A program made the position numbers and the translations under genes. From the NCBI GenBank assembly GCA_016929905.1, contig JAFGHX010000455.1, positions 24,782-88,781 on the forward strand: a stretch of DNA of 64,000 nt. The letters are read 5' to 3'. The stretch comes from Kiritimatiellia bacterium. Its GTDB lineage: Bacteria; Verrucomicrobiota; Kiritimatiellia; JAFGHX01. The notes beneath the pieces were generated by a model. The model was not told the origin of the DNA. It searched no databases and was given only the letters and a program-made list of their open reading frames with translations. Positions 24,346 to 33,350 of the stretch are shown here, piece after piece; positions within the stretch are counted from its first letter, which is position 1; each line of letters opens with the position of its first letter.

Positions 24346-27152
24346 TGAGGGATGGCCTGTTGGAGGCGAGAATCGTGGCGATGCTGCTGGCCGCGGGTGT
24401 GGGGATGGCGGCGTTGGGTTGTGTCTGGGCCAGGGCTGCCGTGCCCGACATGGTGCCGATGCCGAAGTCCTATGAACAGACCGGTGGCGACTTCGAGCTG
24501 AGCGGCAAGCCGATCTTCATCGAAAAGGGTAACCGGCAGTGCGAAATTGCCGCCGATGAGATTGCGCGGCGCGTCAAGGAACTGGGGGGCGAGCCGGGCG
24601 AGATCAAGCCGATGGGTGTTGTGACGGCGCCGGGCATCTATGTGCTGCCCGTCACAAGCGCCGCGGCCGTTCGTTTGGCCGGGGAACTGGCGCTCAAGGT
24701 CACGGCCGACGATCCGGGGCCGCAAGGGTACGTGATCGAGACCGCCCGCGACCGGCTGGTCGTCGTGGGCAGCGACAATGTCGGCACGCTCTACGGCGCC
24801 ATGACCCTGCGCCAGATGATGGCGAGCGCCGGGGCCGGGCGGGTCACGATCGCCGCCGCCCGCGTGCGCGACTGGCCCGACTACCGCTACCGCGGGCACA
24901 TGAGTTTCTACCGCGGCCTGAAGGAATGGGGCGGCAAACCGGAGGACTACAAAGCCGGCATCGACTGGCTCATGCGGTTCAAGCTGAATATGTTGTCGGA
25001 CTACGGATACTCGACCGATCCGCGCGACGTGGACGCCGGTACACGGGCCTTCATACGCCGGCTTAACGAGTATGCGCTGGAGCGCGGCATCTACGCGATG
25101 CGCGGGGAAGATCGCGCCTATGTCGGCTGCGAGTTGGACAAGGATCGACCGGAGTTTCAGAACTGGGACTGTGTCTTCTGCGCGCACGGACCGCAGTACT
25201 ACTGCTGGTCGCGCGACGAACTGACCCGCGCGCGCGCGGAGAGCCTGATGCAGCTCCAGAAGGACTGCGGCTTCTCCATTTTCCTTCTGCATCCGATCGA
25301 CGGCGGCGGGATTATCGATCCCGAGATGTGGAGCAAGCGGTGCGCGAGCTGCAAGGCGCGGTTCGGTGACGATCGCTGGAAAGCGAGCGCGCACCAGTTC
25401 AACCTGTGGGTCGAGATCATGCGCGAGAAGGGGCTGGACCTCGTGTTCACCAGCCCGATCTATCCCTATCAGGCCGGAGACTCCCGCTATGCGGACCGCC
25501 TTGAGCCCAAATATGCGGTCCACCGCAAGAACAGCGTGGAGTACTGGAGCAAGCTGCACGCGATCCTGGACCCGTGCGTCATTCCGATGACCTGGATGAC
25601 CACCCCCGACGCCATCCCCGGCTATCGCGCCTGTTTCGAGGGCCGGCCGATCGCCCTCTATGCGCACAGCACCCGCGTGCAGGGCTACTTCGGGACATGG
25701 CACCGATACAACGGGAGCAACTACTCCGGGAATCCGAACGACATCTTTCTGCTTTCCGGCGGCTGGCTGGGCCCGAAGCTGACCTGGCTGAACAACATCT
25801 GCAGCGGCGAATTCTGCTGGAACACCAAGGCGCCGGGCAGCGCGGAGTTCGGGGGCCTCTACTACGATTCGGAGAAGGACCACACGGAACCGAAAGAGAT
25901 CATCGAAGACTGGCTGCCGCGCGCCTGTCGCGCGCTGTTCGGCAGCGAGGTCGGAACCCGTATCGCGCCCGTCTACCAGGCCGGCGTCCTGCCGCTGTAC
26001 ATCGAGGAGCCGGGCACGGGCATCGCCACGGCCAACCAGTACCGGCGTCGCGCGAAGGCCGGCGCAACGGACCCGGGCGACACGAAGGGCGGGACCTACA
26101 TCGCCACGGCGATCACGGACAGCGCGGCGCGCATGGCCCGGCAGGTGGCGGCGACGCGCGCGGCGCTGGCCGCGCTGCAGGACGCGTACGGGTACCTGGA
26201 CACGATCGACGCGTACCGGCGCCGCACGTTCATGTACTTCTACAAGCGTATGCCGCTCTGGCACCTCCTGGCCAAGGCACAGCATGCGGCGAAACTCGCG
26301 GCCGAGCTGGACAGGGACGGCAAGCGCGCCGCCGCCGTGCGAACCCTTGAAGAAGCACGTCGCGAACTGGAGAAGGACCGCGCGTTCGCCCGGCGCATTC
26401 TCGACGCGACCAGCAACGAGCCGGATTTGGCGGCGCTGGATCCGCTTCCCGGACGCGCCGAGAAGATCGACAAGATGTTGAACCTGCGCCTCAAGAGTCT
26501 GAACACGGTCTTCAAGCCGCGTCCCGCCGGCGACACGCTGAAGGTGGCCGTCTACGGGCAGTACGGATTGGCCGGCACCAAGAAGTATCTTCAGCAGTTC
26601 CGTAACGTCGAAGTCGAGACCATCGGCGATCTGAGCGCCGCCACGCTGGACCCGTACGACTGTGTGCTCCTGTTCCAGACCCGCTCGTTGGATGAGGCCG
26701 ACTACTTCCATACGCTCGCAAGCTATGTGAAGGACGGCGGGCGCGGCGTGCTGTTCCAGCACGATCTGTGCGGGTTCGGGCGATACCCGTTCGGGGAGCG
26801 CACCCCCTTCCCGGAGATTTCGCCTTACGCCAACGGGCGCAAGGACCTGAAGAAAGTGAAAGCCGCCGTCACGCACACGGTCCTGCCCGGCCTGAAGCAG
26901 GGCGATGTGCAGGAACACATGTACTACGACCACATCACCCCCAAGCCGGGCCCGGAAGGAACGGTCGTCGCCGAGGATGAGGCGGGCGACCCCGTCGTTG
27001 TGATCGGCACGGCGGGCGAGGGAAAGGTCATCTTTGACGGCAACGTCAGTGTCGATCATGCCGACAAGAGTGTGGCGCTTACCGGCTTCAATGCCGTGCT
27101 CGCGCGCGGTGCGGTCGAATGGTTCGCGGGCGTGAAGCTGGTGGAGAAGTGA
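24345..27152 (+). CDS. Secreted GH20-like glycoside hydrolase, type A, copy 1, with ThuA-like tail
   Basis: A 935-residue exported protein. A signal peptide ends near residue 36 (WARA-AVPD). Residues about 37-175 are a GH20b/GH67N-like entry domain (GPQGYVIET, VVVGSDNVGTLYGAMTLRQMM). The barrel (about 180-500) has HPIDGGG with D319, DPEMW, and a CxxC (CASC) just after. Residues about 725-930 form a ThuA/glutaminase-like fold (VAVYGQYG, CVLLFQTR). Relatives cleave terminal N-acetylhexosamine or uronic acid residues. The canonical GH20 Asp-Glu pair is not visible here, so the chemistry is uncertain. The AGGAGG at 24332-24337 sets the start. It has close paralogues at 30249 and 33351. Confidence 0.8.
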   Translation: MRDGLLEARIVAMLLAAGVGMAALGCVWARAAVPDMVPMPKSYEQTGGDFELSGKPIFIEKGNRQCEIAADEIARRVKELGGEPGEIKPMGVVTAPGIYVLPVTSAAAVRLAGELALKVTADDPGPQGYVIETARDRLVVVGSDNVGTLYGAMTLRQMMASAGAGRVTIAAARVRDWPDYRYRGHMSFYRGLKEWGGKPEDYKAGIDWLMRFKLNMLSDYGYSTDPRDVDAGTRAFIRRLNEYALERGIYAMRGEDRAYVGCELDKDRPEFQNWDCVFCAHGPQYYCWSRDELTRARAESLMQLQKDCGFSIFLLHPIDGGGIIDPEMWSKRCASCKARFGDDRWKASAHQFNLWVEIMREKGLDLVFTSPIYPYQAGDSRYADRLEPKYAVHRKNSVEYWSKLHAILDPCVIPMTWMTTPDAIPGYRACFEGRPIALYAHSTRVQGYFGTWHRYNGSNYSGNPNDIFLLSGGWLGPKLTWLNNICSGEFCWNTKAPGSAEFGGLYYDSEKDHTEPKEIIEDWLPRACRALFGSEVGTRIAPVYQAGVLPLYIEEPGTGIATANQYRRRAKAGATDPGDTKGGTYIATAITDSAARMARQVAATRAALAALQDAYGYLDTIDAYRRRTFMYFYKRMPLWHLLAKAQHAAKLAAELDRDGKRAAAVRTLEEARRELEKDRAFARRILDATSNEPDLAALDPLPGRAEKIDKMLNLRLKSLNTVFKPRPAGDTLKVAVYGQYGLAGTKKYLQQFRNVEVETIGDLSAATLDPYDCVLLFQTRSLDEADYFHTLASYVKDGGRGVLFQHDLCGFGRYPFGERTPFPEISPYANGRKDLKKVKAAVTHTVLPGLKQGDVQEHMYYDHITPKPGPEGTVVAEDEAGDPVVVIGTAGEGKVIFDGNVSVDHADKSVALTGFNAVLARGAVEWFAGVKLVEK

Positions 27153-27168
27153 GCGGGGAGGGCATGGC

Positions 27169-30100
27169 ATGGAACGAGGAAGACGGATCGTGGCGGCGGC
27201 CGCCGCATGGCTCGCCGTCTCCCACGCCGCGCCGGGCGCCGAGCCGATCGCCGCGCAGCGTACCGGTGGCGAGCTGGTTCTGTACGACGCGGCGACGCAG
27301 GGCAACGAGGCGATCAGCAACGGCACGTGGCCGGGCGGCGATATGCGGCCCGTGTCCAGGATCATGCGCAAGGCCGGCCGCACCTATGCGGAGTTCTCGT
27401 ACACGGGCGCGCGCGGCAAGGCGCGCACCGTTTTCGGGTACAAACCGCTCCCGGAACCCGAAGAAACCATGCGTTACGCCGGCATCACGCTGGCCATCGA
27501 CTATGACCGGGACGACTATGCCAAGCTGGACGTGACCGCGCACTTCTCCGACAACAGCCAGGTCGGCACGCGGCTGACCCTCGAGCCCGGCGCGAAGGCA
27601 TACGCCTTCACCCACGGGTTCCGCCACGCGAAGTGGGCGATCGCGTGGGAGAAGCTCGACTGGGTCCGGTTCATGGTCGACGCGGCCGGGCCGCAGGGCA
27701 ATCCGGTGAGGTGGCGGCTTGAGAAGATGGTGATGATCACGAAAGAGAATACGCGGTCGCCTCAGCGGCTGGAGATCGGGCGCGTCGCCAACGCCCGGGA
27801 ACTGCTGGGCGACAAGCCGGCCGGGCCGGGCGAGATCGAGGTTCTCGCGGTCATGCGTGCCGACAACCGGGACCGGGATCGCACGGCCGACTTCATGGTC
27901 GACTGTGCCTTGCGCAGCTTTCCGCCCGGCGCCTATCGCGCGCAGTGGCAGGTCGACGGCAGCGAGGTGGCGCCGCAGGAAGCCGCGCTGAGGCTGGGCG
28001 GCGAACAGGACATCACGAAGACGTTCAAGGTCCGCTCCGCGCGCAACGCGAACGGGACCTACACCTTCCGGCTCACGCTGCTGAACGCGCGCAACGAGGC
28101 TCAGGCCTGCGCGGCGGAGTTCGCGAACAGCCTGCTTGTGCCGGACCTCTTCGGCAAGCGCCTGCTCTCGCCGCGGCCCAAACAGATCGAGTGGGGGCAG
28201 GGCGAATTCGGGGCCAGGCGGCACTCGACGCTGTTCCTGCCGCAGAACGCCACGGCCCGTACGCTGAAGACCGGGGAGATTTTCAGCAGGAAATACGGTG
28301 AGCACACGGGGATTCGGCTCGCGACACAACCGTTCACGCACACGCCGCCTCCGCGCGGGATCGTGCTGCGGGTCGACGGCTCCGCGCTGTTCAAGGGCAA
28401 GCTGACCCGGCTGAACCGTGATGGATACTGCCTGCAGGTCGACCCCGACCGCGTTCTCGTCACCGGCGGCGACGAGCGCGGCCTGTACTACGGCATGGTC
28501 ACCTTCTTCCAGCTGATGAAGAACGATTTCGAGATCCGGGAACACATGCCGGTGCCGTGCGTTGAGATCCTCGACTGGCCCGATCTGCCGAACCGCGTCA
28601 TGATGGCGGGGCACGGCGGCGCGTGGCACTACTCGTCCTACAAGGAGCGGCGCGACATCGACTATCTGATCGACTGGGTCGACCGGTTCGTCGCGCAGAA
28701 CAAGGCCAACATCTTCTATGTCGACCTGGCCACGGCCGTCATATCCGAGCGGCGGCCGGAGTTCGGCGGGAAATCCAAGCTGTACACGCTGGACCAGCTC
28801 CGGAAGCTCGGCCAGTTCTGCCGCGACAATTTCGTCGACGTATGTCCGGCCTGGCAGGTCGGCGGGCATGCCAACTGGTGGCTGCTCGGCCTTCACCCGG
28901 AGTTGCGCGAGCAGGGCTACTCGAACCAGTCCGACGTCACGCACCCCGAGCACAACAAGATCGTGTTCGACGTGATGCTGGACACGATTGAGGCGCTGGG
29001 CTGCCGGTATGCCACCCCGAAGGGCGACGAATGGTGGCACACGCCCAAGAAAGGCGAGAAGCCCCAGGACGTGATCCGGGGCATGGGCCGTGCCGAGCGA
29101 TACCTGGATTTCCAGGTGAAGTGCCGCAATTTCCTCAAGAGCAAGGGTGTCCGCATGTTACTGTTCAGCGATATGATCAGCCCCTACCACAACGGCCAGC
29201 GCACCGGGGCCTACAAGCTCGTCGATCGGCTCCCGAAGGACGTCGTCATCTGCGATTGGGGCGGAGGCGAGACGGCGGCCTGGTTCCGAAAGCACGGGTT
29301 CGAGGTCTGGCGCACCCCGAACGGCGGGGGCGGCCTGGACGAGGAACTGGCCCGTGCGGTGAACGGTTTCGGGAACATCATCTACGGCACGGGCGGCGAT
29401 GGAGTGGGCCTGCGTGACGACTACAACACGATGCAGTCGACCTATTCGCTTTGCCGTGCGGCGGATATCGGCTGGAACGCGTATGACTACCCCGGCGACG
29501 AGCCGGGCCGCGAGGTGAGCATACGGAACCTGTTCGCGCTCCGGCCCGTCGGGCTGGCGGGCGCGCGATGCACGCCCCTTGATCTGACGGGCAGCTTCAC
29601 GCACTCGTTCAACGCGTATCTGAAGCAGGTCAAGCCCGAGAAATACGGCAATGGCGTCGTGCCCGTTCAACTCGGCAGCCGCGTGCAGGAGATCGCGCAC
29701 GTTCCCATGCGCCTGGGGGCGAAGGGCCCGCCCGATCAGGCCGACCGGCCGGATTCGACCAAGCGGCCTGATCGGGCAGACGCCGGTGCCGGGAACTGCA
29801 TCATCCTGCGCGAGAAGAGCGAGGACGTCGCCATCCCGGTGAATGCGCGTTATGCCTCCCTGGTCTTTCTGCACACGGCGTTCGTCCACAACTTCAAGGA
29901 CCCGCGCGGGCAGCCGGGCATGAACCGGCAATGGCCCTACGGCTGGCCGTGCGGCCGCTATGTGGTGCGCTACGAGGACGGCGAGCAGGCGACGCTGCCC
30001 GTGCGGTTGACGCGTGACATCCGGCGTTTCGATACCAGTTCCCGGAATCGCGCGACGAACAACAACCGGTACGTCTTCGTGCTGCAGGATTGCGGCTACG

Positions 30101-30249
30101 ATCCCGTTCACGTGTTCCAGTGGGAGTGGGTCAACCCGCACCCGCACAAGGCGATCCGCGAGCTGGTGGTCCAGCACGAGAAGCAGCTTGACGTGTCGAT
30201 GATACTGTTTGCGATTACAGGGCGCGACGTCTGGAAGGAGGCACGGTGA
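27169..30249 (+). CDS. Secreted GH20-like glycoside hydrolase, type B
   Basis: A 1026-residue exported protein; a signal peptide ends near residue 24. An N-terminal beta-sandwich of about 340 residues (GELVLYDAATQGNEAISN) is followed by a GH20b domain (GYCLQVDPDRVLVTGGDERG) and a beta/alpha barrel. The barrel contains KGDEWW with D620-E621, which matches the Asp-Glu catalytic pair of GH20 beta-N-acetylhexosaminidases, where the Asp helps the acetamido group and the Glu is the acid. The C-terminus (HVFQWEWVNPHP) is a beta domain. It begins 16 bases after the type A gene, with GGGGAGGG as ribosome site, and its stop overlaps the next gene. It is paralogous to 37516-41172. Confidence 0.82.
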   Translation: MERGRRIVAAAAAWLAVSHAAPGAEPIAAQRTGGELVLYDAATQGNEAISNGTWPGGDMRPVSRIMRKAGRTYAEFSYTGARGKARTVFGYKPLPEPEETMRYAGITLAIDYDRDDYAKLDVTAHFSDNSQVGTRLTLEPGAKAYAFTHGFRHAKWAIAWEKLDWVRFMVDAAGPQGNPVRWRLEKMVMITKENTRSPQRLEIGRVANARELLGDKPAGPGEIEVLAVMRADNRDRDRTADFMVDCALRSFPPGAYRAQWQVDGSEVAPQEAALRLGGEQDITKTFKVRSARNANGTYTFRLTLLNARNEAQACAAEFANSLLVPDLFGKRLLSPRPKQIEWGQGEFGARRHSTLFLPQNATARTLKTGEIFSRKYGEHTGIRLATQPFTHTPPPRGIVLRVDGSALFKGKLTRLNRDGYCLQVDPDRVLVTGGDERGLYYGMVTFFQLMKNDFEIREHMPVPCVEILDWPDLPNRVMMAGHGGAWHYSSYKERRDIDYLIDWVDRFVAQNKANIFYVDLATAVISERRPEFGGKSKLYTLDQLRKLGQFCRDNFVDVCPAWQVGGHANWWLLGLHPELREQGYSNQSDVTHPEHNKIVFDVMLDTIEALGCRYATPKGDEWWHTPKKGEKPQDVIRGMGRAERYLDFQVKCRNFLKSKGVRMLLFSDMISPYHNGQRTGAYKLVDRLPKDVVICDWGGGETAAWFRKHGFEVWRTPNGGGGLDEELARAVNGFGNIIYGTGGDGVGLRDDYNTMQSTYSLCRAADIGWNAYDYPGDEPGREVSIRNLFALRPVGLAGARCTPLDLTGSFTHSFNAYLKQVKPEKYGNGVVPVQLGSRVQEIAHVPMRLGAKGPPDQADRPDSTKRPDRADAGAGNCIILREKSEDVAIPVNARYASLVFLHTAFVHNFKDPRGQPGMNRQWPYGWPCGRYVVRYEDGEQATLPVRLTRDIRRFDTSSRNRATNNNRYVFVLQDCGYDPVHVFQWEWVNPHPHKAIRELVVQHEKQLDVSMILFAITGRDVWKEAR

Positions 30250-33065
30250 TGACGAAGGGGGCTGCAGGAACGGGAATGATGACGGCGATCGTGTGGCTGG
30301 CGGCGGCGCTGGCGGTGCTTGTGGCGGAACCGGCGCGCGGGGCGCGTGTGCCGGACCTGGTGCCGATGCCGAGGAAGTATGAGCCGACCGGCGGGACGTT
30401 CGACCTGAACGCAAGACCGATATTCATCGAGCAGGGCAACCGCCAGTGCGAGATCGCGGCCGATGAGATCGTGCGGCGCATCAAGGAACTGGGCGGCCGG
30501 GCCGGCGAGATCCGGCCGATCGGCGACGTGACGGCGCCGGGCGTCTACGTGGTTCCCGTCACCGGCGCCGCGGCGGGGCCGGTCGTGCGAGGGCTGCAGA
30601 CCCGGGTTACGGCCGACGATCCGGGCCCGCAGGGCTATGTGCTCGAGACGAGCGGCGAGCGGCTGCTGATCGTGGGCAGCGACAACGTCGGCGCGCTCTA
30701 CGGCGCGATGACGCTGCGCCAGATGATGGAGCCGGCGGCCGGCGGCCGCGTCCAGATCGCGGCGGCGCGCGTCTGCGACAGGCCGGACTACCGGTACCGG
30801 GGCCGGATGGGGTTCCACCGCGGGTTGCGGAACTGGGGCGGCAAGCCGGCGGACTACGAGGCGGGCATCCGTTGGATGATGCACTTCAAGATCAATGTCC
30901 TCTCGGACTACCAGTACTGGCTGGATCCGCGGCAGGTGAGCAAGGATCAGCGGGCGTTCTACAAGCGGATGAACGACTACGCGCTCGAACGCGGCATCTA
31001 TGCGATGCGTGGCGAGGACTCGACCTATGTCGGCTGCGGCCTCGACAAGGACAGGCCGGACTTCAAGGACTGGGACTGTATCGGAAACGCGAAATCCGGG
31101 CGATTCTACTGCTGGTCGCGCGACACGCTCACGCGCGAGCGTGCCGAGCGCCATGTCGACATGATGAAGGACTGCGGCTTCACGATGTTCTTCCTGCATC
31201 CGATCGACGGAGGCGGCATCGAGGACCCGGAATTGTGGAGCCACCGTTGCGCGCGCTGCAAGGCGCGGTTCGGCGACGACCGCTGGAAAGCGAGCGCGCA
31301 CCAGTTCAACATCTGGGCCGAGGTCATACGCGAGAAAGGGCTGAACGTCGTGTTCACCAGCCCGATCTACCCGTACTCCGCGGGTCATGCGAGTCTCGAA
31401 GACAAGACGGAAGCGAGGTACGCGCGCCAGCGCCGCAACAGCGTGGAGTACTGGCGCAACCTGCACAAGGTGATGGATCCCGCGGTCATCCCCATGATCT
31501 GGATGGGCCAGCCCGATGACGTGAAGCGGTACCGCTCCTACTTTGCAGGGCGGCCGTTGTGCCTCTACGCGCACAGCATTCGCGTGCTGGGCTATTTCGG
31601 AACGTGGCACCGCCAGAACAAGACGAACTACACGGGCGATACGCGCGATATCTTCCTGCTGACCGGCGGGTTCAACGGCGGGGGCCTGTTGTCGATGAAC
31701 CAGCTCTGCTCGTGCGAATTCGCCTGGAACACCGAGGCGGCCGGCAGCGAGCTGTTCGACGGCATCTACTACGATGTCGAACGCGACCATACCGAGCCGA
31801 AAGAGATCATCGAGGACTGGCTGCCGCGCGCCTGCCGCGCGACGTTCGGCCGGGAAGTCGGCGATCGGATCGCGCCGGTCTACCAGGCGGCGGTCCTGCC
31901 GCTCTACATCGAGAATCCGGGCGAAGGGATCGCCGTGGCCAACAAGTACAGACGGCGCGCGAAAGCCGGCGCGACCGATCCGGGCGACACGGAGGGCGGC
32001 GACTACGTCGCGGTGGCGATCGTCGACGATGCCGCGCGCATGGCGCGACAGGTGGCCGCGACCGGGAAGGCCTGGGCCGCGCTGGAGGCGGCCTACCCGT
32101 ATCTCAACACGCTCGACCCCTACCAGCGCCAGACGTTCATGTGGTTCTACCGCCGCATGCCGCTCTGGCGCCTGCTCGCCAAGGCGCAGCACGCGGCCAA
32201 GCTCGGGGCCGAACTGAACAAAGACGGCCAGCGTGATGCGGCCGTAGCGGAGATTCAGAAGGGGCTGCGCGAACTGGAGGCCGACCGCGCGTTCGCGGCG
32301 CGCATTCTCGATCAGGCCGGCAAAGACGAGGATGGCAAGTCGTTCGACGCGCTGCGCCATCGAGCCGACAGGATCGACGGGAAGCTGAACCTGGCGCTGA
32401 AGAGCCTGACGACCGTCTTCAGACCGCGGCCGGCCGGTGCAAGCGTCAAGGTGGGGTTGTACGGGGACTACGGCAAGGGGGGCACGAAGAAGTTCCTGGA
32501 ACAGTTCAGCCATGTCGAGGTGAGCAGCATCGGCGATCTGTCGGCCGCGACGCTCGAGCCGTTTGATTGCGTCCTGATCTTCCAGACACGCGCCCTGGAG
32601 GAGAGCGATTACTTCGATACGCTCGTGCGCTACGTGAAGGAGGGCGGGCGCGGCGTGCTCTTTCAGCACGACCTCTGCGGGTTCGGGCGGTACCCGTTCG
32701 GGGAGCGGACGCCGTTCCCGGAGGTCTCGCCCTACGCGAACGGGCGTAAGGACTTGGATAAGGTCAAAGCCGTCGCGGCCCACGCCGCTTTGCCCGGCAT
32801 GAAGACCGGCGACGTTCAGACGCACATGTACTACGACCACGTCACGCCGAAACCCGGCCCGAAAGGCACGGTCATTGTCGAAGACGAGAAAGGGAACCCC
32901 GTCGTCGTGGTGGGCGCCGCCGGCAAGGGGAAGGTGATCTTCGACGGCAACTGCAATATCGATCACCGGGACAAGAGCGTGGCACTCTCCGGATTCAATG
33001 CCGTCCTGGCGCAAGGTGCCGTGGAGTGGTTCACGGGCGTGAAACTGGTGCGGAACGGGAACTAG
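30249..33065 (+). CDS. Secreted GH20-like glycoside hydrolase, type A, copy 2, with ThuA-like tail
   Basis: A 938-residue paralogue of the protein at 24345, alike along its full length, including the signal peptide, entry domain, barrel (HPIDGGG, DPELW, CARC) and ThuA-like C-terminal domain (GVLFQHDLCGFGRYPFGER). The ATG at 30249 overlaps the TGA of the type B gene by one base; a GTG one codon upstream is also possible. As in copy 1, no GH20 Asp-Glu pair is seen. Tandem duplicates of this length within one operon suggest different glycan linkages or a recent duplication. The stop at 33065 is followed by palindromic repeats and a small mobile element. Confidence 0.8.
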   Translation: MTKGAAGTGMMTAIVWLAAALAVLVAEPARGARVPDLVPMPRKYEPTGGTFDLNARPIFIEQGNRQCEIAADEIVRRIKELGGRAGEIRPIGDVTAPGVYVVPVTGAAAGPVVRGLQTRVTADDPGPQGYVLETSGERLLIVGSDNVGALYGAMTLRQMMEPAAGGRVQIAAARVCDRPDYRYRGRMGFHRGLRNWGGKPADYEAGIRWMMHFKINVLSDYQYWLDPRQVSKDQRAFYKRMNDYALERGIYAMRGEDSTYVGCGLDKDRPDFKDWDCIGNAKSGRFYCWSRDTLTRERAERHVDMMKDCGFTMFFLHPIDGGGIEDPELWSHRCARCKARFGDDRWKASAHQFNIWAEVIREKGLNVVFTSPIYPYSAGHASLEDKTEARYARQRRNSVEYWRNLHKVMDPAVIPMIWMGQPDDVKRYRSYFAGRPLCLYAHSIRVLGYFGTWHRQNKTNYTGDTRDIFLLTGGFNGGGLLSMNQLCSCEFAWNTEAAGSELFDGIYYDVERDHTEPKEIIEDWLPRACRATFGREVGDRIAPVYQAAVLPLYIENPGEGIAVANKYRRRAKAGATDPGDTEGGDYVAVAIVDDAARMARQVAATGKAWAALEAAYPYLNTLDPYQRQTFMWFYRRMPLWRLLAKAQHAAKLGAELNKDGQRDAAVAEIQKGLRELEADRAFAARILDQAGKDEDGKSFDALRHRADRIDGKLNLALKSLTTVFRPRPAGASVKVGLYGDYGKGGTKKFLEQFSHVEVSSIGDLSAATLEPFDCVLIFQTRALEESDYFDTLVRYVKEGGRGVLFQHDLCGFGRYPFGERTPFPEVSPYANGRKDLDKVKAVAAHAALPGMKTGDVQTHMYYDHVTPKPGPKGTVIVEDEKGNPVVVVGAAGKGKVIFDGNCNIDHRDKSVALSGFNAVLAQGAVEWFTGVKLVRNGN

Positions 33066-33073
33066 ACGGGAGT

Positions 33074-33140
33074 GGCTCGCCGGGAGCCTCGCCCTCCAAC
33101 GGAACGCGAGTCCGGAAAATGGAGGGCGAGCGTCCCGAGG
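33074..33140. repeat. GGAGGGCGAG palindromic repeat, split by an insertion
   Basis: The left arm GGCTCGCCGGGAGCCTCGCC at 33074-33093 (with CTCCA after) and the right arm from 33120 (TGGAGGGCGAGCGTCCC) form the dispersed palindrome. The right arm is cut after its first 16 bases by the element at 33136-33268, and its remaining CGCGAGCCG appears at 33272-33280. Confidence 0.65.
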
Positions 33141-33268
33141 CTGTCTCAAGACCGGGGAACAGCCCTTACGGGCTTAACTACAAACGGCTGAAAACACCGG
33201 ATGTGCCGTTTGTAGTCAACGCCGTAAGGCGTGTGGCAACGTGCGACTGGGGTCTTGAGACAGCCTCG
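33136..33268 (-). mobile_element. Small palindromic MITE-like element, copy 1
   Basis: A 133-base element with perfect 18-base terminal inverted repeats (33136-33153 and 33251-33268, CGAGGCTGTCTCAAGACC). An inner inverted repeat (ACTACAAACGG at 33178-33188 with CCGTTTGTAGT at 33206-33216) gives a second hairpin. The 61-base core (33168-33228) matches 41245-41305 in reverse orientation at 56 of 61 positions by hand alignment. No transposase is present. It interrupts one arm of the GGAGGGCGAG repeat. Confidence 0.75.
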
Positions 33269-33350
33269 CCCCGCGAGCCGAGTCGCGGGTGGCATGCGCC
33301 ATCCGCTTGCTGAATGGCACAGGCCAGCGGTGTCTGGCAGGAGGTAGGAC

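Noticed and set aside
33026..33313. 95-codon frame across the mobile element (copy 1)
   Set aside because: The similar peptide in copy 2 (near 41206-41366) follows from shared DNA of the palindromic element, not from a conserved protein; no ribosome site or domain.
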